Positions 46,590-57,729 of a stretch of 64,000 nucleotides of DNA are shown here, in pieces. The DNA is from Neoechinorhynchus agilis (taxonomy: Eukaryota > Acanthocephala): contig CM121341.1 in assembly GCA_051530055.1 (NCBI GenBank), positions 13,950,001 to 14,014,000 on the forward strand, given 5' to 3'. Position 1 is the stretch's first letter, and every line of letters starts with the position of its first letter. The notes below the pieces were generated by a model. It did no database searches. It saw only the letters and a list, made by a program, of their open reading frames with translations, and had not been told where the DNA came from. The position numbers and the translations under genes are program-made.

Positions 46590-47690
46590 CGTCGTACAGT
46601 CACTGCTGATATCGCACAAAGTATGGAACTGTCTTAGAAGACAACTCTGCCCCGAGACTTATATCACCGCAATACAGGACATGTACAGGCAGAGCAAACG
46701 GATAGCTTCTCGGTGAACGCAGGATTGCATCAAGGTTCAGCTTTGATCCCTTATTTGTTTGTAGTCAGTATGGACGAAATCAGCAAAACGATCAGTGAAG
46801 GTCCGCCATGGAACATGCTTTTCGTCGACGACATCATCCTCCCCAGCTATAATTCCCAGGATCTCAACAATGACCTAGAGAAATGGAGGGAAGCTCTAGA
46901 AAGTCAAGGTCTAAAAATTTCCCCGGGGAGAAATCAGTCTACGTGGGAACGGAAAGCATTTTCCCTCAAGAGACACCGCTGCAGAAATTCGACAAAATCA
47001 TGTACCTTGGCTCTCTATAGTGTCGATGCAAAACGATATCACCGCCGAGATTTCATCGAGAATAAATAGCGAATGGATGAAGTGAAAAAGCCTAACTGGG
47101 ATCTTTTGTGATAGCAAAGTGCCTGTGGTGCTGAAAAGTAGAGCCTTCAAGATGGCAATCAGACCAGCCATGTTATATGGGGTGGAGATATTGAACACCA
47201 CTGCCAATCACATCAAACGAATGCAGGGGAACCGAAATGAACATGATTAGGTGGATGTGTGGGGTAACCAGGCAAGAAATGATCCCAAATAATGCGGTCT
47301 GGGGCTCAGCGAAGGTGGATGACGTGAAGGAAGCTATCGCGAAACGGGGTATCAATTGGAGCGATATGGTGAAAGGTGAAGAGCCGAATGGATTTATTCG
47401 AAAAGTTGAGCAAATGGAAATCGAAGGGAGCGCGGCAGGCCGAGAAAACGATGGGAAAATTGTGGCTGAGGACCGACGTTTGGGAGAAACGGAGTGGAGG
47501 GGTGTGTGAAGTCTTTACTGCAAGTTTTTGTGCGACCCAGAGAAGGGAAAAGTATGAACAAAGTTGAAGTTTTCTTTTGTTTAGTGGAGGAGTAGACTGA
47601 TGGGTCACTCAATCGGATCACTTTTCTGACCTTTTCAGAGCCAGAGAATCCCCGAAGAAGCCGTGAAGCGGCGAAAATTCGGATAAAATA
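46590..47690 (+). mobile_element. RTE-type LINE, C-terminal fragment
   Basis: In order: the RT segment KVWNCLRRQLCPETYITAIQ, then NAGLHQGSALIPYLF, the catalytic box read as FVDDI where FADDI is usual, a thumb with KSQGLK-type sequence, and the C-terminal MIRWMCGVTRQE and NWSDMV tail used by RTE elements. At least three frame changes and stops are present (near 46715, 47067 and 47235). A decayed hammerhead-like string follows at 47652-47676 (CCGAAGAAGCCG ... CGGCGAAAA), then AATAAA-like sequence. It is 5'-truncated and inactive. Confidence 0.8.
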
Positions 47691-47699
47691 AAACATCGT

Positions 47700-48855
47700 A
47701 CTCGGGAACGTTTTGGAAAAATCTATCGATATTCATATCAAAGGTGAACTATGAGCTGCGACGTTAAACGAAGAGCATCTGTCGATTTCGTTCAGCAATA
47801 GAAACATTGTGGCAGCACTTTGCTGAGAATGTTTTGGAGACGAACGAATACTTATAAACGAGATGCAAATGTCCGTCGCACAAATCCAAATGTTGTTTAT
47901 TCGGTAAATACCACCATCGATGGATTGTTTGAAGATCTCTTTTTTTACAAGACAATTGCTTTAATCGATAAGCGGTTTGCATATGCTGCTTCGACCTGAA
48001 AAAGCGTAGTGCATCTTTAAGGTCCCAAGCAATGAAGCTTCGATGTGAAAATAAATTAACGAAAATGAATTACATCTCATGATTGTATCGGATGCATTTT
48101 TGCTTCTCATTTCTTTCTGGGCTAAAATATTTGCATTTCAAGACAATGAATCAAGTGTTCAACATGGGGCGCAACTTAAGATATATTGCAATTGTGGCTG
48201 AACCAAAGCTCTCTCACTGCGGGTTCGTATAATTTCGAGAATAAGTAATATACTAGCAACATCAATAACAGCAAAACTCACGGCTGGTCGAGGTCGTGCC
48301 AATAATGCTGACGGGGTTCCCTCGCTAAACATCCATGTTTATCTTTTGAGTCACGGGTTTGTGTGCTTCCGGGGCATACCAATCAAATGGGTGTTCAGTA
48401 GTACTGAACCAAGATGCAGAGAATAATATGATTTATCACGTTTAAGGAACTCGATAAGGTGTACGATCCGGAAACAAGGATTAAAGATACGTTTGTGTTC
48501 CTAATCGCGCGCTAAATTTCTCTTATCTTTGTATACCTTCGACGTTTTGCGTTCAATCAGCGAATCCTTTATTAAATCAAAATTTTCACAGAATCGCTGG
48601 GTAAGACAAAAGAAGTTCAGCCTTAGTAGACTTGAGGGTGTATCGATTACGAGACCCACTCACGAAACATTTTACATAGAATCCATTATGGAAGGCATTT
48701 TAGATGAAAACAATTAAATCTGTGACGCGTGATGATTGTAAATGAGCAACAAAATCATTGTGAAAAACTCACGTTTTGTTTGCAGTCAATGCGATAAACT
48801 CCAAAATCTGATCTTTATAGCTTCGTCCAAAACAACATTTTGTCTATACTCTTTA
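47700..48855. other. Unassigned stretch
   Basis: Open frames at 47764-47982 (minus; WWYLPNKQHLDLCDGHLHL) and 48529-48717 (plus) look protein-like, but I find no family, splice partners or element ends. Confidence 0.25.
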
Positions 48856-48965
48856 AAATTGGTTGTTTTATGGCGAAGAACCTTGATAAAGGCATAAGAT
48901 CGTGCCGAAATATCGGATTTAAAATAATGATTTCAATTTCTTCGCCATTGAACAACCAATTTGAA
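48856..48965. repeat. Short inverted-end repeat, PLE-like
   Basis: GGTTGTTTTATGGCGAAGAA at the left and its near reverse complement (TTCTTCGCCAT ... AACAACC) at the right enclose CCTTGATAAAGGC and GTGCCGAAATATCGG. The same sequence, in reverse, lies at 45.60-45.69 kb. It is non-coding. Confidence 0.6.
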
Positions 48966-49325
48966 CAGTTCAATCTTTAAACACTTTAAAATCTCATTTC
49001 CGTTAATAGTAGGGCAATCATTCTTCATACTCAAAGGTTCCTCGGAGCCTTCCATCAATCCACTTCTGCCCTTGACAAAGTCACCGATCGCCTTTGATAT
49101 AAGATCAGGTAGAAATCTAACGTTCATGGAAGATGTCACATATTCTTCATGAAGTTCCGGCACAACGCCAAGTTGGTTTACGCAATCCGTCTTAGGTGCT
49201 TTAAGCCAAACGCAATACAGTTTGGCGCTAGAAGTACTTTGATAAGAAGGATTCCAAAGGACGGCCGATACGCTCCGGACTGCATTGACTTTGGAATACA
49301 GCATTTTGTGAATGCGTGCCGTCAT
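48966..49325 (-). CDS. Open frame of ~120 residues, unidentified
   Basis: A minus-strand frame with balanced composition (LWNPSYQSTSSAKLYCVWLK, FLPDLISKAIGDFVKG) runs into the repeat at its 3' end. It could be an exon or a piece of an element. No motif is recognised. Confidence 0.22.
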
Positions 49326-49589
49326 TTCAATTCCGGTTGCTTGTCGGCTTCAAAAACAATCATGCGAATGTTTGAATTGTATAAAAACTGGTGGCATATT
49401 GAAAACAGAGAAATTTTATTCTGTTGAATCTCTTTTGTCATTTTTTTACAAGGCATGTGATTTCAAACGATTTCGAACAGCATTTCGGATCTGTGTATTT
49501 GAGTATTGTTGATTTTATATTAAAAAGGAATCGATTAGTAAAATTTATAGAGCAATAGTTGATTTTTTTCAGCCTGATGTTTGGACTAA

Positions 49590-51660
49590 CTTCGCCAGGG
49601 ACGGTCCCAAGCCCAGCTGAAAAAGGAGGAGGGTTGGCGTCATAAAGGGCATCCGGCTGTAAAATTCTTGCCAAATGTTGGCCCAAAAGACAACCTACAA
49701 TCGAATCAACCAAAGGACTAAGGCGTCTCCTATATGCGACGCGCAAGTTCTTCACCCGGAGCTTGTGTTAAATCATCAAGGGCTACCGAGGCATGGACGG
49801 TCTCGGCTAAAGAAATTAGTCTATACAACTGACCTAAGAATAGCAGCGCTAAATGTGGGATCGATGACGGGAAGGGTCGAGAAATAGTTGATATGATGAG
49901 AAGGATCGGCATACTAGGAGTGCAGGAGACCAGGTGGAAAGGAGTGAAAGCCCGTGAACTAGGCGATGGTTATAAAATAATATATAGTGGCGAACCAAGT
50001 TGCAGGAATGGGGTGGGAGTCATCATGGAAAACGGACTAGTCGATTGCGTTTTGGAAGTGATCAGAATAAATGGTAGGATTATATAGGTGCGATTCGATT
50101 TAGGAGGAGAGGATATCACCATAATATCGGTCTATGCCCAGCAAATCGCATGTACGGAGGAAGAGAAACAGCAATTTTGGCAAAGCTTATCGGATACTTT
50201 TGCGAACTCGAAGAGCACTCGTTATGCGATTACAGGAGAGTTCAATGGACATGTGAGAAATAGAGGCGGTTACGAACGAATGCATGGTGGGCACAGCATT
50301 GGTGAACGAAACGCCGAAGGGGAGAAGCTTCTCTACTTGGCCGTTTCAAGAGAACTGCGACTGGCGAACACGTTTTTCCAAAAAGAGGATAGGCATGTTA
50401 CTAGCTATTCGAGCGGTGGAAAGTCTAGTCAAATTGATACGTCAAAACTATTTTCGGAGAAGATTGCGTACCACAACACCGAGTAGTAGTAGCAGACTTG
50501 ACGATCAGAAAAAGAGGAAACGGTATGTCCGGAAAGTGAACCCTCGAATCAGATAGTGGTTGCTAAAGGATACTGAGCTTCGAAAACTAGTTGGTGAATC
50601 GCTAATAGGTAAGCTGGAAATGGAAGTTTACGACCCAAATGTATGGTGGAGGGAATCATCAAAATTAATTCTGGAGGAAGGAAGAGACATTCTTGGGCAG
50701 ACATCAGGCAGACCGCCTCCATCAGGTAAAGAGAAGTGGTGGTGGTAGTGGAACCCAAGGGTAAAAGAAGCGATACGGCGAAAGCGAGATGCTAAGACGG
50801 TATGGGACTAGGCTCTAACAGTTGCATCTCATAAGGATTCAAGAAGGTAAAGAAAAATGCGAGAAGGGAATGCGCGATGGCAAAGAGAGAGGCGGATAGA
50901 GAGATATATGAGGCACTAGAAGAAGGCAATGGGAGTGGAAAGATCTTCAAGATCGCACAAATTCGCGACAAAAAGTCAAAGGATATTTCCTGTATCAAAA
51001 GCATCAAGGATTCGTCGAGAAGTATGTTGTCAAACGAAAACGAGGTTCTTCTAAGATGGCGAGAGTATTTCGATAAACTCCTGAATACAGAGAATCCGCG
51101 ACAACCTAGCGAGGAGGCACCACCATGCGTGAATGCAGTGCGGCCGTTCTCCTACAACGAAGTCGCGAGACAGCTTGGACGCATGAAATGGGGGAAAAGT
51201 TTTGGACCGGATGGTATCCCGATCGAAATACGGAAAGCGTTGGGCAGTTTTGGTCCGAGGAATACATAATAGCAATCCAGATCATGTACGAAGGATCCTG
51301 CACTTGTGTCAGATGCAGTGTGGGGGAGACAAACTATTTTGATGTTACAAATGGATTGCATCAGGGATCAGTTCTCTGTCCGTTCCTATTCGTCACAATC
51401 ATGAATGTGTTGGGTTCTAAGCAAATCGCCCGAAAGCCTCCATGGACACTATTGTTCGCTGACGACTTGATTATGACAGCTGAAGCACGTGAATAGGCTC
51501 AGCGAAATCTGGCAGTGTGACGTGAGGCATTGGAATCCAGCGGTCTTAAGTTAAACATGTTGAAGACGATTATGCATGGAACCAGAAGCGCTAAGGTTAA
51601 AAGGAGTGAATTTGACGATGAGAAGAACAGTGAAATATCTAGGCAGAGGAAGGAAAGGTT
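49590..51660 (+). mobile_element. RTE-type LINE, 5' part of an interrupted copy
   Basis: After a GGTCCCAAGCCC ... GGGCATCCGGC leader, the endonuclease is readable: LRIAALNVGSMTGR, IGILGVQETRWKG, GVGVIMENGLVD, VYAQQ, then TGEFNGHVRN, where the family has G-D-F-N. The reverse transcriptase follows (GKSFGPDGIPIE, LHQGSVLCPFLFV, LLFADDLIMTAE at about 51450, then KYLG). Frame changes and stops occur near 49890, 50085, 50485-50560, 51270 and 51495. The element stops at about 51660, where an RLE LINE begins, and its tail resumes at about 54130. Confidence 0.85.
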
Positions 51661-54125
51661 AGCCTCCTTTGAACAAATATTTAACGATTTTGAAAGGAAT
51701 CTCCGCGGGGTTCGTAAGGGACGCACAAAGGAAGAGTTTCGCTGCCGTTTTTCAAAGCTATCACTGACGTAACGTGTCTATTCGAAGCTTGCGGACGGAG
51801 ATGTTCGGGGGGCTGTTCCGTTATTGTCATCCTCCGACAGTTTCGCAAAAGGAGACAGCGAGACGCTACAAATACTCCGGTCGAAGCACCCATGTAGTAG
51901 CGGAAGTTTTGAAATTCCATCTCCTCCCATACAAGACAGGATGCCCACTCAAATTTCAGAGTTACAAAAGGCCATCTCATCTTTTGCAAATGGTTCGGGT
52001 CACGGGCTCGACGGACTAGGACCTCAGCACCTAAAGGACATGATGTACTTTTCAACTGGTGAAGCAGCTCTCTCTCTAGGAAGTGCGCTTTCTCGAATAG
52101 TCGACCGCCTGACTGGAGAGGACCTGAACCCCGTTGCAAAGGACCTATTTTTCGGAACCTCATTGTGTGCGCTTACAAAAAAGAAGGTGGGATCCGTCCC
52201 ACCATCGTATCTTCGATGATACGCCGACTCGCAGGAAAAATTCTCTGCAAACGTATTACAGAGAAAACCGGACAGCAACTTCGTCCAGTCCAACTGGGCT
52301 GCTGCACATCCTGCGAGGCGGAAGCTATTGTCCACTCGCTCCGAAACTTTGCTACGAGAAGCTCAGAGCCGTACGTGATTCTTAAGTGTGATTTTCGGAG
52401 CACCTTTAACTCTCTCAATATAGAAACCATGTTCCGCGCAATTAGGGATCATGCCCCAGAGGCTTTCCAGTATTTTCTCAATGCCTACGGGACGGCGACT
52501 CCTTTGATTTTCGAAGACCACCTCGTTTGGTCCGAAATAGGAGTGCAGCAAGGAGATCCCCTCGGTCCAATCGCATTCTCCCTAACAGTAAATCCAATCC
52601 AGCTTCAACGCTTGGTACTTGGATGACGCAACGCTCGGAGGTGATCCCTCCGTTGTACTACACGATTTGGAGACGTTGATTAGGGAGGCCTCGAAGATGG
52701 GCATTGAGCTCAATGCTGGAAAATGTGAGCTCCTTGTATTGAATATTGGAGACGCCGCCAAAGTCAAAGAACTAATGGCTGGGTTCGAGGCCGTAGCTCC
52801 AGGTCTGAAACTCGTGACTCGGGAGCAACTCAGCCTCCTGGGCAGTTGCGTCTTCGATTCAAATGTGGAAGATGAGATCGGTCATATCATACCGAAACTT
52901 TCGTTGCTGTGCGATAGGATGAGCGCTCTCTCGGCCCATGAAGCCTTGTTTCTCATAAAGAACGCGCTCTTCATCCCTAAATTATTGTACAAGGTTCGCA
53001 CAGCAACATTTTTCAAACATAAGGAAGGATTGGCTAAGCTCGACGGCAAAGTGAGGGCTTGTCTCGAGGGTATTTTAAATGTCCAGCTCTCAGATGAGGC
53101 GTGGCGACAAGCTTCTTTGCCTGTGTCATCTGGGAGATTGGGGATTCGGGCACTAGTGGACCTTGCTTTGCCGGCCTTTCTTGGATCGTTTGAGGGGAGC
53201 CTACCAGTATCGAAGAAAATTTTGAAGGAAAAGTTCTGTCTTGACCGGGATTTCGTGGTGGCGGTTGAGGAATGGTGCCAGCAGACAGGCGCTAACCATG
53301 TTCCCGTGAATGGCCTCAGAAAGTCGATCTGGGACGGACCTCTTGTCGCGAGAGCTCACAACTCTCTACTTTCAGGTTCTCGCGATAGGGTCGTCCGAGC
53401 TAGACTGTTGGCAGTTTCAACACGAGAATCTGGGGCGTGGTTGGAGGCTGTTCCTCTGTCATCAGTGGGAACTCTTCCTACTGATGAGGTAACGAGGATC
53501 GCAGTATCCTTAAGACTTGGTCTCCCGATATGCACGCCCCATCGCTGTCGATGTTGGTCGTTGGTTGATGCTTGCGGGCGACACGGTCTCGTCTGCATTC
53601 TGAAATCAATAACTCGATTTCTCGGGCGTTGAGAACGGCGAAGTTCCCGAACATCCTGGAACCCGCTCACCTTTGTCGACTAGACGGCCGTAGGCCCGAT
53701 GGAATTTCGGTCCTCCCGTGGCGGGAGAGCAAATGCCTTCTCTGGGACGCCACGTGTGTGGACACCCTCGCAGCCAGCAACATCCGCCACTCCCTCGAAA
53801 TCGCCGGTGGTGCCGCCAGTGCAGCGGAAGGGAGGAAAATACACAAATATATTCAGTTATCGAGGGCTCACTATTTTGTCCCCTTTGGGGTAGAGACGCA
53901 TGGAGCGCTCGGCAGCTCGGCACTCTCTCTGCTCCAGGATGTCTCGAAGAAAATGATAGAGGCAACCGGAGACTCAAGAGCAGGTGTATTCCTTCGACAA
54001 AATATCTCGCTGGCAATACAACGAGGCAATGCTGCCAGCGTGATGGCGACGGTCGAGGAAGGACAACAGCTGGAATTTGGCGGGAGGTGGTGAGTGTGCT
54101 TCAAACAGATTGCTCTCCCTAGGAT
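51660..54125 (+). mobile_element. LINE with restriction-like endonuclease, inserted in the RTE
   Basis: The reverse transcriptase starts with LQKAISSFANGSGHGLDGLG and continues with ALTKKKVGSV, the palm (VILKCDFRSTFNS), QQGDPLGPIAFSL and YLDDATLGGDP at 52614. The long frame 52619-53632 holds the thumb, LLYKVRTATFF and the knuckle CTPHRCRC...CGRHGL. The endonuclease follows (LDGRRPDGISVLPW, LLWDATCVDTLA, YFVPFGVETHG) and ends at QRGNAASVMATVEE near 54060. Three or four frame changes are seen (about 52195, 52590, 53600). This layout is that of early-branching LINEs that use a PD-(D/E)XK nuclease; I do not assign the clade. It is more intact than copy 1 at 0.7-2.3 kb. Confidence 0.88.
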
Positions 54126-54129
54126 AAGA

Positions 54130-54400
54130 AAAGAAATGTGGACATCAGGGAGCTGTTCTGCACTTGCCGCTGTTCAGAGTTGATCGTCTAAAGAAGATTG
54201 CGCTGGCACGATAAAGTTTCGAAGTGCGAAGCAGATCACATACTGCGCAGCAAGGAGAAACTGGAAATAACGGGAAATCGCCGACGAGGAAGGCCGAGGA
54301 AACTATGGGTGGATTGCATCAAACAGGATAAATTGATTGTCGAGAAAACACCGCAACCTTTCGAGAGAGAGAAAAATGCGTGAGTGAGAAGATTGATAGT
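54130..54400 (+). mobile_element. RTE LINE, 3' tail of the interrupted copy
   Basis: The last residues of an RTE ORF are readable: LRWHDKVSKCEAD, then GNRRRGRPRKLWVDCIKQD, the G-R-P-x-x-x-W motif that ends RTE proteins. It continues the element that breaks off at about 51660, so the RLE LINE between them came in later. Confidence 0.75.
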
Positions 54401-54559
54401 TTATTGTTAAAAAATTTTCGAGTTTTCTTTAAACAAATATCTGAGGTTTTATTTGTGCTAACTTAATGCAGATCAGGTGAAAAAATATAATGACACTAAC
54501 AAATTTTGTATTATTGAAAAACTTTGAAGAATGTTTAGCGGCGTCAATGTGATTTTTTG

Positions 54560-55196
54560 TTTTTCTTGCCAGTTTGATTTTCGTAGCTTTTTATCACTTC
54601 GAATATGGAGCTACCCGTCTCCGGTATTTTGATTTACTGTATTATTTCCATTGTTTTCGTTGTAGCTTCATACCTGAAAGCGATCTCCTGAAGTACGTCG
54701 AACGTTAAGTTTTTCTATACGTGATCGCGCTGTTTATCTGATAGAGCGTCTGCTCCCATCGTCGCTTCTTTGAAAATCTTATAATTGTCAACGGCGGTCT
54801 CGACAACATTCGGCGTATGATTGCCATGCTTTCATCGTGATCGTTCCTAACTTGTATCTTGAAGTCACTGAATTTTCGAATTCTTTAAATAACTTTTCCT
54901 TTTTGTTAATGACGAAACGGTGTCGCTTTAATCCAAGAGAGCAAGAATGATTTTTTACCGAAGTTTCTGCAACGCGACTCCACTAAAAATGTTGCCCAAG
55001 TTGAAGGGTGTAATCCCTCCAAGCTTCGCCTTCCCCAACAAACTACCGAAACGGTGTGATGCCTACTTCGCTTACCTCCGAAGTCGATGCCATAGATGAA
55101 TTTCTCCACTCTTCTTGGTTCTCGTCTTGTTTGAATTGCCTTTGGATCAGCATCTGAATCATTCAAGATGTCATGTTTTGTTACTGGACCACTCAT
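54560..55196 (-). CDS. Small multi-exon gene candidate, unidentified
   Basis: Exon 1 (55196 to about 55086) reads MSGPVTKHDILNDSDADPKA and on to FIYGIDFG, ending at a GTAAGC donor in phase 1. A 24-base exon (VESRCRNFG) near 54960-54985 is followed by a third segment, about 54720-54830 (NVVETAVDNYKIFKEATMGA, LSDKQRDHV), and the gene could end with FEVIKSYENQTGKKNKKSH near 54560. The segments look like real protein, but the joints after exon 2 are guesses. No family is recognised. Confidence 0.33.
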
Positions 55197-55207
55197 GGCA
55201 GTTCACT

Positions 55208-55392
55208 AATCCTTTTGGGCACCTATTTCAATTTCCTTTATAGAAAATTTATTCTGAAACGTGATAATTTTTAAATAAATAGTAGTTGCTAATCCCTTTT
55301 GGGTACCTATTTCAATTTCCTTTATAGAAAATTTATTTTGAAACGTGATAATTTTCAAATACATAGTATTTACTGATCCCTTTTTGGCACAT
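55208..55392. repeat. Direct tandem repeat, ~83-bp unit
   Basis: Two full units, 55208-55290 and 55291-55374, share CACCTATTTCAATTTCC or TACCTATTTCAATTTCC, then TTTATAGAAAATTTATT and GAAACGTGATAATTTT, with a few substitutions. A third start (GATCCCTTTTTGGCAC) follows. It lies between two oppositely oriented gene candidates. Confidence 0.85.
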
Positions 55393-55453
55393 CAATCATG
55401 TTTAGACTTTGGATGTTGCTATAAGAATTATTCTAGATTGTGATATTTGCTTC

Positions 55454-55846
55454 ATGGACCTGAACGATCAGACATATAAACGTTTGATATTAAATGCAAC
55501 AAAAGTTCAAGATGGCCTTCGACAGGATACAACTAAGACAGATGAAGTGAGCTGGCTTCAGGAGATTATTGACTATTTAAAGAAACTCACAACTTTTAAA
55601 GTTAAGAACAACGTGTACAGTACCGATGAATGGTCCGTTTCTGATTTCACGGAAGAGGAAGAGAGAAAGGCTCCTAAAGATGTTCCATTTTCCCCGATTC
55701 AATGCATTACGCGATTGGATTGCATAAAACTTATGGTTTCTTCAATTTTTATTAGATTACTGTTGTATCATTACTCTGAAAGTGACTTTCCACCTAAAGA
55801 ACCTTCTTTTGCAACCTGGCGGATCAACATTATTTATTTTACTTGA
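55454..55846 (+). CDS. Unidentified protein, possibly continuing past 55.85 kb
   Basis: From the ATG at 55454 the frame gives MDLNDQTYKRLILNATKVQD, a helical amphipathic stretch (WLQEIIDYLKKL), an acidic segment (SDFTEEEERKAPKD) and SPIQCITRLDCIKLM, then a hydrophobic run. Other protein-like segments downstream (QPGGSTLFILLENCSYLAF near 55.82 kb; IKTVIREIFNAYSVIIRF at 55.9 kb) could be further exons. I do not recognise it. Confidence 0.4.
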   Translation: MDLNDQTYKRLILNATKVQDGLRQDTTKTDEVSWLQEIIDYLKKLTTFKVKNNVYSTDEWSVSDFTEEEERKAPKDVPFSPIQCITRLDCIKLMVSSIFIRLLLYHYSESDFPPKEPSFATWRINIIYFT

Positions 55847-56159
55847 AAATTGTTCCTATCTTGCTTTCCGTAAGGTTTTGTGCATTCCAATAATACTCAA
55901 AAGCTTAGTGGAATTAAAACTGTTATACGTGAAATTTTTAATGCCTACTCTGTAATTATCCGATTTAGCGTGTTTGGAATATCAAACGTTTTACCAATAT
56001 TTGATAATAAGACAAAGAAACGGTGGACTGGAGTTATTAGCATCTTTATCTCGGGCTTTGATTTCTTTAAAAAGCTTCGACAATAAAATTAGTTCTTATT
56101 CTTTTCATTTCCAAAGCAATACGGGCAAGAAATATGCTGGGCAACTTTGTAAGGAACGA

Positions 56160-56850
56160 CAAAACATTCATTGAATAGAAGCTACAGCGGACCCCTTGTG
56201 CAAGCTAATTTCCTTCAACTTTCCCCAGATCGCGCGGGGTGGTGAAATCAACAGTCACATTCATAGAGCCTATAATTCGGTTTGAATGTTCACAGTGACT
56301 CAGGGATAATTTGAATCACTTACGTGAAGGCTACTAATCGCAGTACACCTTAAAAGACAACTGTTTTTTTCTCGCTAGTACTTTTTTGCATTGGAAAACT
56401 GTAGTGACATGACACTGTAATCCACGTGAGAAACCACTATTATTATGAATTAATCCGCTACCACTGGGCATTAATGTAAATGATATCAAATCACCTCTAT
56501 TAACAAGATTAATATTTCCCGTTTCTTGAAAGCAAATAACGCCCGCAACATCTAGTCAACCCGCTAGAAGAAATTAAAACAACATTATTCTCCATACAAG
56601 TAAGTAAATTACGTTATTTGGAGAATTTTCAAGAAAAGGGACATTCAAGGCGGGTCTCGGCTGAAAAGGCGAATGGTTTTCCTACTCAAAAATGGTTCGG
56701 GTGAAAAATAGATTTTCTGTTTGAAGAGAGATTACGCGAGACCTATTTGGTAAATGCGAAAATGTATTGATCTCTCTCACGTTGAGGAAAAGCGGAGGGA
56801 GAGAGGATTATTGTGCAATGGTCTGAGGATGAGAAATATTTAATCAAGAC
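56160..56850. other. Unassigned stretch
   Basis: No gene, RNA or repeat is recognised. Confidence 0.35.
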
Positions 56851-57700
56851 GTGAGTTGTAGTGGGTAGGAAATATTACTAACTGGACGAAGTCAAGTAGG
56901 AAAATTATTGAAATCACCAAGAATGATTCGATGTTCAAAACCAAGATAGTGAAGATTTGCTATCATTGCATCAATTTCCTGTGATGCCATTTGTAGATTG
57001 GCTGAAGGAGGACGATAGATACCGATAATGATTAAATTTCGGCTGTCAGGGCGAAGTTTGAAAGAGAGCGTTATGTGGATGTACTCCAGGTATGATGATT
57101 GGTAAGGAGTTGAGGGGGAGAGGGAGTAAGGGAGGTAGGACCGAATGAAAATGGAAACTCCACCTCCTACGCGTTAAAGCATTCGATTTTCTGTCAATTT
57201 CCTTTTTACTAGTCGCACAATAGTTTTATCCGCCGGATTACCCATCTTCGAGCTGTTTTTAAATTTCTATTAGCACACGTAAGCAATATCTACGGATTAT
57301 ATATAAACACGTTTTGTTTATGTAAAAAATGCAGGAAGGAGTCTTTCCTCGTTCTCTGGTTATTAAGGAAAGATTGGGCTTGGGGGAGGAAAGATTTTTG
57401 GTACAGGGTGGTACGAGCGAGGGGGGGATTAAAAGGTTGGGTTTACGGGTGTTTACGAAAGAAGAGTATTTAGAGATGAAAGAAAATTGTGGAGGGGGTT
57501 GAAGAAGACGGAGGGCATTTTTGGAGAAAATGGAGTGGGGGTGGGCGTCGAGGGGAGGAAGTGAAGTCCCGCATATTCTAGGTGCTCTCTTGTGGAAGGT
57601 TTCAAGGAATGGAGAGCATTAAAAAAGAGGGAGAGGAAAGTGGGGAAAGCGTATGTAAGGATAGGAAGGATGGCAGAAAGATAAAAGTGTTCATCCCGTC
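56850..57700 (-). mobile_element. CR1/Jockey-like LINE, endonuclease fragment
   Basis: On the minus strand the apurinic-type endonuclease is readable from about 57190 to 56900: RVGGGVSIFIRSYLPYSL, YIHITLSFKLRPDSRNLIII, GIYRPPSANLQMA, then GFEHRIILGDFNNFPT. This is the family's Y-R-P-P and G-D-F-N pair. The upstream (higher-coordinate) part to 57.7 kb is probably the element's 5' region with no readable domain. The RT part is absent. Confidence 0.75.
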
Positions 57701-57729
57701 GTGCACACTCGGCCGTTTTTAACCTTGTT

